64,000 bases of DNA from Leucobacter sp. 7(1) (GCF_900163635.1 NZ_FUID01000014.1:60685-124684); one strand, 5' to 3'; shown: positions 8,343 through 18,702, numbered from the stretch's first letter. The notes: generated from the sequence alone by a model not told the origin. Program-made: numbers and translations.

Positions 8343-11300
8343 ATGCCAGGCTTACAGCGATGGACGTATTTGCGGATCGGGGACGGAACGCGTGGGGGAG
8401 CCCGAGGATGGGCGCGGCGGGCCTGGGGAAACCGGCGCGCGGGCCGGCGAGGTTCGCGCTGGCGCGAACGGACGCTTGTCGGCGGACTCATCGCGGGTGT
8501 GCTCGCCGGGACGTTGATCTCGATCGATTCGCCTCCCGTTGAGGCCGTACCGCGGGGTGAAGCGATGGCGTTTCCCGGCGGCCTCGTGATTTCGAACTAC
8601 ATCATGCCGAATGGGACGCGTGCCTACTGTATCGAGATCCAGTTTGGGGAACCGTCCGGATACATGTCCGAAGCGGGGCGGGTGTCGACCTTGCCGGGCC
8701 GTCCGGGAATGTTCACCTCGTGGGGCGAGCCTGCGGGGATGCGGCAGATGAACTACCTGATCGATCGACACGGGCAGAATCGCGACGCGTGGAGTGCCGC
8801 CGCGGTGCAGCTGTCCGTCTGGCGGCTGCGCGCGAATTTTCTCTCGGGGAACCCGCCCTCAACTCGCGAATCGCAATCCTGGAGGGGTCAGCCCAGGGGC
8901 GGGCGCTGATTGCCGCGTCTGACGTGTTGGTGCAGGATGCGCGGCAGAACGCGAACCCGCCCAGGGATCCGAAACCAGTGACCGGCAAACTTGAATTGGC
9001 ACCGGATCCCGGTGGCCGTGAAGGGCGTTACCGGGTGGCGTATCCGGCGGGGACCGGGGAGCTTTCGGTGTCCGGCGGGCTGTTTGTGCGCAACGGCGGT
9101 ACCTCGTTGTCAGTTGCGGGGTCCGGATCATCGGCGCGCTATGTCGACGTCTCCGAGGGTGAGCGGCAAATTACCGTCAATGGATCCTGGCTCGCGTCGG
9201 GAACACGGGGTTGGGAGCCAGTTCTTGACATCTATAACACCTCGACCGCCAGCGGCGGTGTGGGACAACGTCTCGCCGTGGCGACCGGCGAATCGACGGG
9301 AAAAGACCTGCGAGGACGATTCGACGCGGTCGCGGTGAAAGTGCCGCCCCCGTTTGCGGACCCGCAGGCCGTGACGCAGGCGCAGCCGTCCGCGGACGTG
9401 GGCGGCACGATGCGAGACACGCTCGTCGTGAGCGAAGCACCCGACACCCGCGCTCGGCTATGGCCCGAGGCGGTTGCCGACTTCACCGCGTATCTGATGC
9501 CCGAGGTTGGCGCACCCAAGTATGGAGAGAACTGGGAGCCGCTGTTTGCTGCGGCGGAGCCTGTGTCTGCCCAGGCGGAGTCTGTGCAACCACGCGAGAA
9601 TGAGCCTCCGAGCGATCACCAGGTCCCCGGCACCCCTTTGGATAGGCAAAACGTTGAAGAAGCTGAAGGCGCAGAGGAGGCGGAGCACGCAGAAGCCTTG
9701 CGCTGGACCGCCGCAGAACTCGAATCGATGAGTGCCGGGGAGCGGTGTGTTGCGCAGCCCGTCTATCGGCAGGGTGGGATCCCCATTCCAGGCCTCGGTG
9801 AGTACCAGACGGCCGAGGTGAGCGTGCGATCGCCGGGCACGATCAACTGGGTGGAACGCATCGTCTCGCAGGGGCGCACAGTCCACGAGGGCACGTGCGG
9901 CGTGCCCAATGAGCGGACGGTGACCGAGCAGCCAGGCGTGGTCACTCAGGCCGCGCCGCAGGCGATGATCGGGGAGCTGCTGACCGACACAGCGACGGTG
10001 ACGGGGCGTTTCTCTCCGAACGCGCAGTACAGCCTCCGATTCGAGGCCTACCGAGCAGAAGAATCTGTCGAGGGAGTGCCGCTCTGCACGGCGGAGAACC
10101 GGATCTATCGTTCGGAGAGCATCCCAGTGAGCGAGCCCGGTGACGTCGTTGCCCCGGGCTTCGTGGCGCGATGGGAGCACGGCACGAAGGTGTGGTGGGT
10201 GGAAACCCTGAGCATTGATACCGGATCTGGACCCGAGCGGCTACACCGCGGCACGTGTGGCCTGGACACCGAGACCACAGAGATCGGCCGGCCCGAAGTT
10301 GCAACGGTGGCCCCGGAAACTGCCGTCGTCGGTGACGTGATCCGGGACACCGCCCTGGTGACCGGGGACCTCACCGAAACCGAGCATGCGCGGTGGGAAC
10401 TGACATTCGCGGGGTACCGTGGCTCGGAGGACGCAACGACCCCGGTGTGCACAGCGGGCAACCTGCTGTTCGAGACGGGGTCCACGCCGGTGACCGAGCC
10501 GGGAGCGGTCGAGTCTGAGGCGGTATTCGTGCCCGTGGGGTGGGCGGGCCCGGTGTGGTGGGTCGAAACGCTGTGGCTTATCGAGGGCGACACCCGAACC
10601 CCTGTGATCCAGGGGGACTGCGGGGCGACCCAAGAACGCACACTCGTGACCGAACCTGGGGTGGCGACCCGGGCGAGCACGGTTGTGGCGACCGGGGAAG
10701 CAATCCGCGACGTTGCCGAAGTGACGGGAGACCTCACTCAGCGGGAGGACGCTTCCCACGATGTCGTATTCGAGGGATACCGCGGCGATGCCAGGCTTAC
10801 GGGCACCGACGCCGCCCAGTGCGTCACGGATAACGCCCTGTTCCGCACGGAGCCGGTGCCGGTTACCGCGTCCGGGGAAATCGAGTCTTCCGAGGTCACA
10901 GCCCTGCCTGAATTTGGAGATACCGTGTGGTGGGTAGCCGTACTGCGGTTGCACGTCGACGGTGCGACATCGGAACTTGTCCGCGGCGTGTGTGGCGCGC
11001 CCGAAGAAACAACAACGGTGCAGACCCCGCACGTCCGCACGGAATCCGCGGGCACGATCGCCCTGGGGAGCGAGATGTACGACACCGCGATCGTCGAGGG
11101 GCGCTTCGCAGATCGTCCCGAAGTGAGCTACCGCGTCTGGTTCACTGCCTACGCCGCAGACGCCGATGGAACGCTCACGTGCACGCCAGATCGGGTCATC
11201 CCTGCACTCTCGGACCTCGAGGGAGTCGCGGTCGACGGGCCGGGGAGATATGTCTCGCGCAGGGTCACCGCGACCCCAGAGCTCGTCGGGGTGGGCGGCT

Positions 11301-11602
11301 TTGTGGAGACGCTCGTGATGCGTGAATCCGGCAAAGACCATGTGATGAGTGTCGGAGAGTGCGGTGCTGCGAGTGAGCGCTTCGAGGTCCTGGCAGCGGT
11401 TGTTCCCGATGCACCGCCCCTGGCCCGCACCGGCGGACCTGGGCCGGCGGTTTTCCTGTGGGGGAGCGCTGGACTGCTCCTCATGGCGCTCGCTGCAGGT
11501 GTTGCTGTGCTCGCCCGGCGGCGCAGGGAACGTCGAATCTTGGGCGGAACGGTGCAATCTGCAGCCCCTATGCAGTCTGTACCTACGAAATTCATAGATT
11601 AG
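8343..11602 (+). pseudogene. Thioester-domain LARTG-anchored surface protein (frameshifted as read)
   Basis: Two overlapping frames together make one surface protein. Frame A starts at ATG 8343 (AAGGGA five bases upstream). It encodes a signal peptide with an Arg-rich n-region and the hydrophobic core TLVGGLIAGVLAGTLISI, then a likely thioester domain: YCIE with Cys96 and VQLSVW with Gln156, matching the Cys/Gln thioester pattern of Gram-positive adhesins. Near 8837-8863 the coding sense moves to the -1 frame, where it runs to 11602. That part has about four and a half repeats of ~115 aa (pattern DTA.V.G…C…WWVETL…G.CG), an acidic linker near 9640-9700, a sortase signal LARTG (11420-11434), a TM helix and an RRRRERR tail. 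Adding one base (for example in TTTT at 8837-8840) restores a single ORF. LAXTG suggests class E sortase; no sortase gene is in the window. Confidence 0.82.
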
Positions 11603-11636
11603 GGGGCCAAGCTAGTCACATGAGAAGGGAGCTCAC

Positions 11637-13316
11637 ATGACTACCACGCCTGAGAGCCACAACACCGATCGCAGTGACGCGCCGGAGCAGCCGAATACCG
11701 AGGCCGCGCCGACCGCGGCTCCGGTTGAATCGGCCGGTCCCGCAGAAGCAGGGCACCCCGCACCGCAGTACTCGCCACCGGAGCAGCCGGTGACGGGCCA
11801 CGCGGCCGCGGGATATCCCGCACCGGCGGGATCGCCCGCAGCCCCGGAAGGCGCGACAGCCCCGGAGGCCCCCGCGGCCCCGCAGCATCCGGTCGCCCCG
11901 CACGGTGTCGCCCCGCAGTACGCGGCCGCCCCGCAGCACCCGGCGGCCCCGCGAGCTGGAGAGACGCAGCCGACGGTTGCGCTGGGGGCCGATCCGCTGC
12001 AGCCTGCTGGGGCGCACACGCCCGGCGCGGCCTTCGGACCGGGGCACGGCGAATCTCAGCCCTCGCAGGCCTCGGGCAACGCGAAGCCGAAGACCCGCAC
12101 CGGGGCGCTCCTCGCGGGTCTCGCGATCGGTGCCCTGCTCGGCGGGGTTGTCGGTGGCGGAGTTGCCGCGGTTGTGGCATCGAACGTGGCCCCGCAGGCC
12201 GCCTCTCAGGGCAGCGGAGCAATCACCCTGAACAACGCAGAGAACGCCACCGCGATCTCCGGTGTCGCCGCGGTCGCGACCCCCAGCGTGGTCACCCTGG
12301 AAGTCCAGAGCGGAAACGCGAGCGGTTCCGGATCGGGCGTCATCTACAGCGAGGACGGCTACATTGTCACCAACGCGCACGTGGTGACACTCGATGGTGC
12401 TGCGCTGGAGAACGCCGGGATTCGCGTGAAGCTCAGCGACGGTCGCATCCTCGATGGCACGCTTGTGGGCGTGGACCCATACGCGGACCTTGCCGTCGTG
12501 AAGGTCGACGCGGACGGACTGCCCGCGATCAAGGTGGCAGATTCCGACAAGATCGACGTGGGTGATCTGACCGTAGCGATCGGCGCACCGCTGAACCTGG
12601 CGAACACCGTGACGAGCGGCGTCGTGAGCGCCCTCAACCGCGGAATCTCGGTGGGTAGCCCGCTGATCCCGCAGGACCCCAGCCAGCAGCCCGACGACAA
12701 CGGGGGCAGCGAGGAAAACCCGGGCTTCCCCTGGGACTTCCGATTCGGGCTTCCGGACAGCCGTCAGCAGCAAGAACAACCGCAGCAGCAGTCGAGCGGT
12801 GGCGGGTCTGTCACCCTGCCCGTGATCCAGACGGATGCGTCGATTAACCCGGGCAACTCCGGCGGCGCGCTCCTGAACGGCTCCGGCGAGCTCATTGGGA
12901 TTAACGTCGCGATCGCCTCGGCTTCTGCGTCGAGCGGCACCGCGGGGAGCAACGGCCTTGGCTTTGCGATCCCCGCAAACCTCGCCTCGCGCGTTGCCGA
13001 CGCGATCATCGCGGGGGAGCAGCCCTCGCACGGTCTCCTCGGTGCCTCGGTCGCGAACTCAAGTCAGGACACTGACGAGGACGCGAACCACGCGGGCGGC
13101 CTGCTCGTCGAGGTTGTGCGTGACGGTGCCGCGGCGAAGGCCGGCCTGAAGGCCGGCGATGTCATCACCGCTGTGGACGGGGTGTCGGCGGTCGACGGAA
13201 CTTCGGTCTCCGCCCTGATCCGCATGCACGCTGGCGGGAGCGAAGTCAGTATCGACTACACCCGTGGTGGGAAGCCCGGGCAAGTCGATGTGAAACTCGG
13301 AAATCTCGAGTGGTAG
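11637..13316 (+). CDS. Membrane-anchored HtrA/DegP-like serine protease with PDZ domain
   Basis: 559 aa, start ATG with AAGGGAG upstream. A Pro/Ala/His-rich cytosolic tail (residues 1-150) leads to one TM segment (about 151-182), then a trypsin-like domain with triad His248 (NAHVV), Asp284 (YADLAVV) and Ser408 (NPGNSGGAL), and a C-terminal PDZ domain (GLLGASV….GDVITAVDG). Actinobacterial members act outside the membrane in protein quality control or processing of surface proteins. A Gln/Pro/Asp-rich insertion lies between the catalytic Asp and Ser, around residues 345-390. It sits 34 bp downstream of the LARTG protein gene, so co-expression is possible. Confidence 0.93.
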   Translation: MTTTPESHNTDRSDAPEQPNTEAAPTAAPVESAGPAEAGHPAPQYSPPEQPVTGHAAAGYPAPAGSPAAPEGATAPEAPAAPQHPVAPHGVAPQYAAAPQHPAAPRAGETQPTVALGADPLQPAGAHTPGAAFGPGHGESQPSQASGNAKPKTRTGALLAGLAIGALLGGVVGGGVAAVVASNVAPQAASQGSGAITLNNAENATAISGVAAVATPSVVTLEVQSGNASGSGSGVIYSEDGYIVTNAHVVTLDGAALENAGIRVKLSDGRILDGTLVGVDPYADLAVVKVDADGLPAIKVADSDKIDVGDLTVAIGAPLNLANTVTSGVVSALNRGISVGSPLIPQDPSQQPDDNGGSEENPGFPWDFRFGLPDSRQQQEQPQQQSSGGGSVTLPVIQTDASINPGNSGGALLNGSGELIGINVAIASASASSGTAGSNGLGFAIPANLASRVADAIIAGEQPSHGLLGASVANSSQDTDEDANHAGGLLVEVVRDGAAAKAGLKAGDVITAVDGVSAVDGTSVSALIRMHAGGSEVSIDYTRGGKPGQVDVKLGNLEW

Positions 13317-13340
13317 TGCCCTAGCCCACGCAATCACAGT

Positions 13341-13380
13341 CACGGTGCCGGTGCCCCCGAACGGGGGCACCGGCACCGTG
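13341..13380. terminator. Strong hairpin after HtrA-like gene
   Basis: Perfect 18-bp GC stem (13341-13358 with 13363-13380), GAAC loop, 25 bp past the stop. The T-tract is weak. Confidence 0.75.
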
Positions 13381-13428
13381 CGTTGATCCCCCTCTTCTCC
13401 GCAGCTCGATCCTCTACAGTGGGGGGCG

Positions 13429-15807
13429 ATGAGTACCGCAGGATTCACCTTCGCGCGCGGCAACCTTTCGAAGTTGCTCGCCGTTCCCCAGTACCTTCTC
13501 TCGATCGTGCTGTCATGGTTCGTTCCCCGGCGTGCGGCACGCTGGGCATTTGGGAGCGGGATCGGGGTGGGCGAGGGGGCGCTCGCGGTCGCACGCGCGC
13601 TGCGGGCGTCCGATCCGGCAGCCGAGATTCTGTGGCTCGTCGCCGACGAGGCTGAGGCGGAGCTCGCTCAGGCTGAGGGCTTCACGCCCGTGATCCGGCG
13701 CGGCTGGGCTGGGTACTGGGCCACGTTGCGGGCCGGGCAGATCGTGGTGACGCACGGGCTCGGCGACGTGAACCGCTTCGGGATCACGGGTGCGCGGATC
13801 GTGCAACTCTGGCACGGGGCCCCGCTCAAGCGCCTGCACCTCGATTCTCCAGTGACAACCGCGGTGCGCGGCCCGGCACCGGTGCGTGCGCTGCTGCGCC
13901 GGATGTACCTTGCCGGATCTCGCGAAATCGACCTCTATGTTGCTGGATCGGAACTCGCCGCCGAGCGGCTTCGATCCGCGTTCCGCGTGGACCCGGGCAA
14001 GGTCCGCGTCCTCGGTGATCCGCGAGACGATGCGCTCGCGCAGCAGGCTGCCAATCCGGCAGCAGCGGCGGCAGCCCGCGCCGAGATGATCCGGCTTCTT
14101 GACGATTCCGGCACCATCGCCCCGGATGCCCAGTTTGTCCTTTACGCCCCGACCTGGCGCGATGGCGAGGAAGACCCCGCCGTGCCGACGCCCGCGGAGG
14201 CCGCAGCGATCGCGGCGACGCTTGAACGACTGGATGCGCACCTTGTGATCCGGCCCCACCAGCTGGGCCGCGGGGCCTACGAGGAGCTTCAGAGCGATCG
14301 GGTACATCTGCTCGGCTCCGACCGGCTGCGGGATCTCACCCCGATGCTCGGCGCATTCGACGTTGTCATCACCGACTATTCCTCGACCGCGCTCGATTTC
14401 TCTTTGCTGGGCCGCCCCATCATCTGGTTCGCTCCCGATCTGGCGCACTACACGGCGACGCGCGGGCTCTACGAGCCGCTCGAAGTGACGAGCGGCGGCC
14501 GCGTGGAACGAGACTGGGCGGGAGCGCTGCACCGCCTGGGTGAGCTCGGTCTGGGAACTCACGCGCGTCGTGCAGCTGAAGCCGAGACGCGCGCTCTCGC
14601 GGCCCGCTTTCACACATTCCCCGAGGGCGGTGCTGCGACACGCGTCCTCGCGGCGGCCGGTGAGCTTGCTCTCCCCGCGCGGGAACTTGTCACACCGGGA
14701 GGGGTGTTTTTTGAGAGCTTTTACGGCAGGCAGGTGAGCTGCAATCCCCTCGCGATCGATGCCGAGATTGCTCCAAGATTCCCGGATCTGCCTCGCTACT
14801 GGAGCGTGACAAGCGAGGCCCAGGCTGTGCCGGAGGGTGCGACTGCGGTGGTTGTCGGGAGTCGCGCGTGGCACGCTGCGCGTCGCTACTCTCGGCTGCT
14901 CGTGGTGAACGACTGGTTGCGCTATGGATTCCGGCGTCGGCGCGGCCAGATCGTGTTGCAAACGTGGCATGGCACCATGCTGAAACATCTCGCGCTCGGC
15001 CGGCCGAATATCGGGCTGCGCACCCGCCTCGCGATTCGGCGCGAGAGCCGACGGTGGAACCTGCTGCTGTCTCAGAATCCGCACTCCAGCGAGCAATTTC
15101 GGAGGAGCTACGCGTACCGCGGGGAAATTCTGGAAACCGGGTACCCGCGCGCGGACAGGCTGGCTCGTGCGGTGCTCGGTCACGACCGCAACCCGATTCT
15201 CGTCGGGGCTGCGCGAGCCGCGCTCGGGATCCCCTCGGGGCGGCAGGTACTCGTCTACGCGCCCACCTGGCGCGATGGCGGAATCTCAGTCGTCGATGAG
15301 CTGGACGTGCGGCAACTCGCTGCGGAGCTCGGCGACGAGTGGGTGGTTGTGGCGCGCGGACACACGCGTACGCAGGGGCTGGGCGGCTATGGTGCGGGCC
15401 TCGGCGGTGTCGGATCAGCCCTGATCATCGACGCTTCCGCTCATCCGGACGTCAACGACGTGATTCTCGCGGCGGATATCTTGGTCACCGACTACTCCTC
15501 GATCATGTTCGACGCGGCTGTAGCGCGCGTTCCACTCATGTTCTTCGTGCCGGATCTCGAAGCATACCGGGACCGGGAGCGCGGATTTACCTTTGACTTC
15601 GCTGCCACGGCACCGGGGCCCCTGCTGAACCGCCGGGGCGAGGTCATCGCTCACGCGCGGGAGTGGGCGGAGCACGGTTCCGGGGCATCCTGGGTGCGGC
15701 CCGACGCTGAGGCGGCCTGGCGTGTCCGCTTCGCGCCGCACGACGACGGGCATGCCGCCGAGCGTGTTGTCTCCGCCCTCGTGGATCGCGGGGCGCTCGG
15801 GCGCTAA
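13429..15807 (+). CDS. Tandem two-domain CDP-glycerol glycerophosphotransferase-type polymerase
   Basis: 792 aa with two glyphos_transf (TagB/TagF-like) domains. Domain 1 (about residues 100-410) has VQLWHGAPLKR, YAPTWRDG, IRPHQ and DVVITDYSSTALDF. Domain 2 (about 490-780) has VLQTWHGTMLKHL, SQNPHSSEQF, YAPTWRDGG, ARGHTRT and DILVTDYSSIMFD. Such enzymes transfer polyol-phosphate units to wall teichoic acid or related glycopolymers at the inner membrane face. Two active sites in one chain could build a linkage and a polymer, or two different bonds. Further glycopolymer genes are at 31.5-35.5 kb. ATG 13429 follows a GGGGGG stretch. Confidence 0.88.
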   Translation: MSTAGFTFARGNLSKLLAVPQYLLSIVLSWFVPRRAARWAFGSGIGVGEGALAVARALRASDPAAEILWLVADEAEAELAQAEGFTPVIRRGWAGYWATLRAGQIVVTHGLGDVNRFGITGARIVQLWHGAPLKRLHLDSPVTTAVRGPAPVRALLRRMYLAGSREIDLYVAGSELAAERLRSAFRVDPGKVRVLGDPRDDALAQQAANPAAAAAARAEMIRLLDDSGTIAPDAQFVLYAPTWRDGEEDPAVPTPAEAAAIAATLERLDAHLVIRPHQLGRGAYEELQSDRVHLLGSDRLRDLTPMLGAFDVVITDYSSTALDFSLLGRPIIWFAPDLAHYTATRGLYEPLEVTSGGRVERDWAGALHRLGELGLGTHARRAAEAETRALAARFHTFPEGGAATRVLAAAGELALPARELVTPGGVFFESFYGRQVSCNPLAIDAEIAPRFPDLPRYWSVTSEAQAVPEGATAVVVGSRAWHAARRYSRLLVVNDWLRYGFRRRRGQIVLQTWHGTMLKHLALGRPNIGLRTRLAIRRESRRWNLLLSQNPHSSEQFRRSYAYRGEILETGYPRADRLARAVLGHDRNPILVGAARAALGIPSGRQVLVYAPTWRDGGISVVDELDVRQLAAELGDEWVVVARGHTRTQGLGGYGAGLGGVGSALIIDASAHPDVNDVILAADILVTDYSSIMFDAAVARVPLMFFVPDLEAYRDRERGFTFDFAATAPGPLLNRRGEVIAHAREWAEHGSGASWVRPDAEAAWRVRFAPHDDGHAAERVVSALVDRGALGR

Positions 15808-15839
15808 CGCGTGGGGCGGAGGTCCCTCACGGCTTCCGC

Positions 15840-16970
15840 TTATCGGCGCGACGGCGCAAGTGTTGCCAACTGGCCCAGCAAGGAGTCGGGGACGAGCTCC
15901 GGATCGGCCTGACCGTCGCGGACCAGCGCCGCGATCCGCGCGCCGACCTCGTCTGTGCGCATGCCCATCTCGGCCCCGGCGAGCGCCGGTAGCTCGCCGA
16001 GCACCTGCACCGTGGCCGCTTCGATGGCGCGGGCCGCTTCGCCTTCGCCGAGGTGGCCCAGCAGGAGTGCGAGTGAGAGGATGGCGCCGGAGGGGTTTGC
16101 CCAGCCCTTGCCCGCGATATCGGGCGCAGAACCGTGAATCGCCTCGAACATGCTGGGGGCGGAACCGTCGAGGTTCAAGTTCGCGCTCGTCGCGACGCCG
16201 AGGCCGCCCTGGATGACGGCACCCAGGTCGGTGATGATGTCGCCGAAGAGGTTGTCGGTCACCACGACATCGAAGCGCTCGGGTGTGAGCGGGAGGTGGA
16301 AGCACATCGCGTCCACGTGCACGTAGTCAGTCTCGACCTCGGGGTAGCGCAGTGAGAGATCCGCGACGACTTCCTGCCAGAGCTGGCCGGCCGCCACGAG
16401 GATGTTTGTCTTGTGGCAGAGCGTGAGCTTCTTGCGGCGACCGAGTGCCAGGCGGAACGCGAAGTCGACGACTCGCTCGATCCCGGCGCGGGTGTTGAGC
16501 GACTCCTGCATGGCGACCGCGTGCTCGGTGCCCGCGTGAACGGTGGAGCCGCTGCCCACATAGGCGCCCTCGGTGTTCTCGCGCACGATCACCATTTCGC
16601 AGCGCTCGGGGGTCAGCCCGGCAATGGGTGTCGGGACGCCGGGGTAGAGGCGCACGGGGCGCACGTTCGCGGCCTGCTGAAAACGCTGACGCATTTCAAG
16701 GATGAAGCCGCGCTCGAGAATTCCCGGGGTGACTGCCGGATCGCCCATCGAGCCAAACAGGATGGCGTCGTGACCGCGCAGCGCGTCCGCAACTTCTGCG
16801 AAGAGTTCGCCGGTGGCGAGGTAGTGCTGTGCGCCAGCCGAGATGGGGGTGCGCTCGGTCGTGAAGCCGAAACGGGCCTCGGCGGCGTCGAGAACTTCGA
16901 GGGCGCAGCCCACGACCTCTGGGCCGATGCCGTCGCCGGGGAGTACTGCGAGGGAGTAGCGCTTCGTCAT
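15840..16970 (-). CDS. Isocitrate/isopropylmalate dehydrogenase family protein
   Basis: 376 aa from MTKRYSLAVLPGDGIGPEVVG; AGGA lies 6 bases before the ATG at 16970. These enzymes oxidise a 2-hydroxy acid with NAD(P) and decarboxylate it, using a divalent metal. GDGIGPEV, RENTEGAYVG, LCHKTNI, DVVVTDNLFGDIITDLG and EAIHGSAPDIAGKGWANPSG are family motifs. HVDAMCFHLP differs from the YVDN… seen in many biosynthetic LeuB proteins. No leucine genes are nearby; the divergent partners are an aldehyde dehydrogenase and an SDR. A catabolic role (D-malate/tartrate-type substrate) is therefore as likely as leucine synthesis. Confidence 0.8.
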   Translation of the reverse strand: MTKRYSLAVLPGDGIGPEVVGCALEVLDAAEARFGFTTERTPISAGAQHYLATGELFAEVADALRGHDAILFGSMGDPAVTPGILERGFILEMRQRFQQAANVRPVRLYPGVPTPIAGLTPERCEMVIVRENTEGAYVGSGSTVHAGTEHAVAMQESLNTRAGIERVVDFAFRLALGRRKKLTLCHKTNILVAAGQLWQEVVADLSLRYPEVETDYVHVDAMCFHLPLTPERFDVVVTDNLFGDIITDLGAVIQGGLGVATSANLNLDGSAPSMFEAIHGSAPDIAGKGWANPSGAILSLALLLGHLGEGEAARAIEAATVQVLGELPALAGAEMGMRTDEVGARIAALVRDGQADPELVPDSLLGQLATLAPSRR

Positions 16971-17048
16971 GGGAGATCCTTCCGGCGGTCGCGCCGAAAA
17001 CGGCTGCGGCGTTGCGTTGGCGAACGGGCGATGTTCAACTATATTAAC

Positions 17049-17059
17049 TGGTAAGGCCA
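17049..17059. promoter_or_regulatory. Candidate GntR/FadR-type operator (TGGTAAGGCCA)
   Basis: TGG-N5-CCA, close to the FadR-class pattern TGGTNNNACCA. It sits just downstream of a TATATT that could be the -10 for the aldehyde dehydrogenase gene. The same 13-mer TGGTAAGGCCACT recurs at 28739 beside a GntR gene. Confidence 0.5.
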
Positions 17060-17154
17060 CTCGCGTCACGCGGCGGCCGCACACTTCACCGGTCAGTCGT
17101 TGCGCTGGGGCACACCTTCGTGCCGCAGCGCGGCCCGCACGCGAGGACACCACC

Positions 17155-18702
17155 ATGAGCGACGACACGCAGCGCGACACTTCTGAGCACGGCACCACTC
17201 AGAGCCCGGGGAGTGGGCGCTCGGCGCTGGCCCTCCGGGCACCGGCCGGGCAGCTCCCGATCGGCGCAGCATGGCGCCCGGTTGCCGACGCAGCTGACGT
17301 CATATTCCCCTTCGACGGCACGGTGGTTGCTGAAGCCCCGGTCAGCACTGCGGCCGAATCCCGCGACGCGCTCGACGCTGCCGAGGCTGCCCGGCCCGAG
17401 GTCGCAGCGCTCACCACCGCAGAACGAAAGGCCGTGCTGCTCGCGGTACACGACCGGCTGCGCGCAGAGGCAGAGCGTTTCGTCGAGCTGCTCATTCTCG
17501 AGACCGGCAAGCCCCGCGTCGACTGCCAGACCGAGGTGAACCGAACCATCGTGACACTCCAAGCCACCGCAGAGGAGGTGTCGCACGTGCACGGGGAGAC
17601 CGTCCCCCTTGACCTGCAGGAGTTGGGCCGAGGAATGATTGGGTACTACACCCGAAAGCCCGCTGGTGTGGTCGTCGGCATCGCTGGCTTCAACTACCCG
17701 CTGCTGCTCGCCACCCACAAGCTTGCTCCCGCGATCGCCGCGGGCTGCCCCGTGATCATCAAGCCGGCCCCCAACACTCCGCTTGCGACCCTCGAACTCG
17801 TCGCAATCGTGCGCGAGGAACTGACCGCGCGCGGGATCACACAGGCTGCGGTACAACTCGTGAACGGTGCCCCCGAGGTTGGGGAGACGCTCGTGCGGGA
17901 CCCGCGGGCCCAGGTCGTCTCGTTCACCGGCTCGGCGAAGATCGGTCACCTGATCGCGCAGCAGGCGGCACCGCGCAAGACAGTGTTGGAGCTCGGCTCC
18001 AACACAGGTTTTATTGTTGCGGCCGACGCCGACGTTGACGCCGCCGTCGAAGCCGTGCTGCGCGGTGGTTTCTACGCCAACGGCCAGGCGTGCATCTCCG
18101 TGCAGCGCGTTGTGCTCGAACGCCCGATCGCGCAGATGTTTACGGAGCGCCTCATCGCGCGCATGGGAGAGGTCGTCGTGGGTGATCCCCGCGCTGCTGA
18201 AACGACAGTGGCCCCCGTGATCAATGCGGCGTCTGGCGACCGGATCCGGGCGATGATTGCCGCCGCTGTTGCTGCAGGGGCCACGGTGCTCGCGGGGGAG
18301 GACGGGAGCGCACCCGACGCCGCCGCGAACCCCGCACTCGTGCGGCCGACGGTGCTCGGAAGCGTTCCGGCAGCGGCGGAGGTCTGGGCTGAGGAGATCT
18401 TCGGCCCGGTCATTTGCCTCACCACCGTCGACTCGATGCCGGACGCAATTTCGCTCGTGAATGCCTCACGCTACGGCCTGCAGGCCGCCATCTACACGGC
18501 CTCGTTGGAGAGCGCGTTCGCCGCGATCGAGCAGCTCGAAGTCGGCGGTGTCGTCGTGAACGAGATCCCCGGTTTCCGCTCCGACATCATGCCCTACGGC
18601 GGCGTCAAAGACTCCGGCATCGGCCGCGAAGGCCCGCGCTACGCCATCGAAGAGTTCACCGTCACCCGCATGGCAATGATCCGGCCCCGCGCCCGCGGCT
18701 AG
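17155..18702 (+). CDS. NAD(P)-dependent aldehyde dehydrogenase
   Basis: 515 aa from MSDDTQRDTSEHG; GAGGA lies about 9 bases before ATG 17155. ALDH fold features: NYPLLLATHKLAPAIAAGCPVIIKPAP (cofactor region), VSFTGSAKIG, the general base Glu in LELGSNTG, catalytic Cys in NGQACISVQRV, and the C-terminal EIFGPV…GGVKDSGIGREGPRYAIEEFT. A 30-residue polar N-terminal extension precedes the fold. The SDR gene follows after 49 bp and the dehydrogenase gene is divergent, suggesting one catabolic route from alcohol/hydroxyacid to acid. The substrate cannot be read from sequence. Confidence 0.9.
   Translation: MSDDTQRDTSEHGTTQSPGSGRSALALRAPAGQLPIGAAWRPVADAADVIFPFDGTVVAEAPVSTAAESRDALDAAEAARPEVAALTTAERKAVLLAVHDRLRAEAERFVELLILETGKPRVDCQTEVNRTIVTLQATAEEVSHVHGETVPLDLQELGRGMIGYYTRKPAGVVVGIAGFNYPLLLATHKLAPAIAAGCPVIIKPAPNTPLATLELVAIVREELTARGITQAAVQLVNGAPEVGETLVRDPRAQVVSFTGSAKIGHLIAQQAAPRKTVLELGSNTGFIVAADADVDAAVEAVLRGGFYANGQACISVQRVVLERPIAQMFTERLIARMGEVVVGDPRAAETTVAPVINAASGDRIRAMIAAAVAAGATVLAGEDGSAPDAAANPALVRPTVLGSVPAAAEVWAEEIFGPVICLTTVDSMPDAISLVNASRYGLQAAIYTASLESAFAAIEQLEVGGVVVNEIPGFRSDIMPYGGVKDSGIGREGPRYAIEEFTVTRMAMIRPRARG

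Noticed and set aside
8831..8865. Programmed -1 ribosomal frameshift in the LARTG gene
   Set aside because: No X-XXY-YYZ heptamer or clear downstream structure; a one-base indel explains it more simply, though slippage at TTTT is not excluded.
10241..11557. 438-codon minus frame opposite the surface-protein repeats
   Set aside because: Shadow; the + strand shows repeats, sortase signal and TM helix.
15840..16970. Calling the dehydrogenase leuB outright
   Set aside because: No leucine pathway neighbours and a non-standard substrate-loop sequence; family-level call kept.
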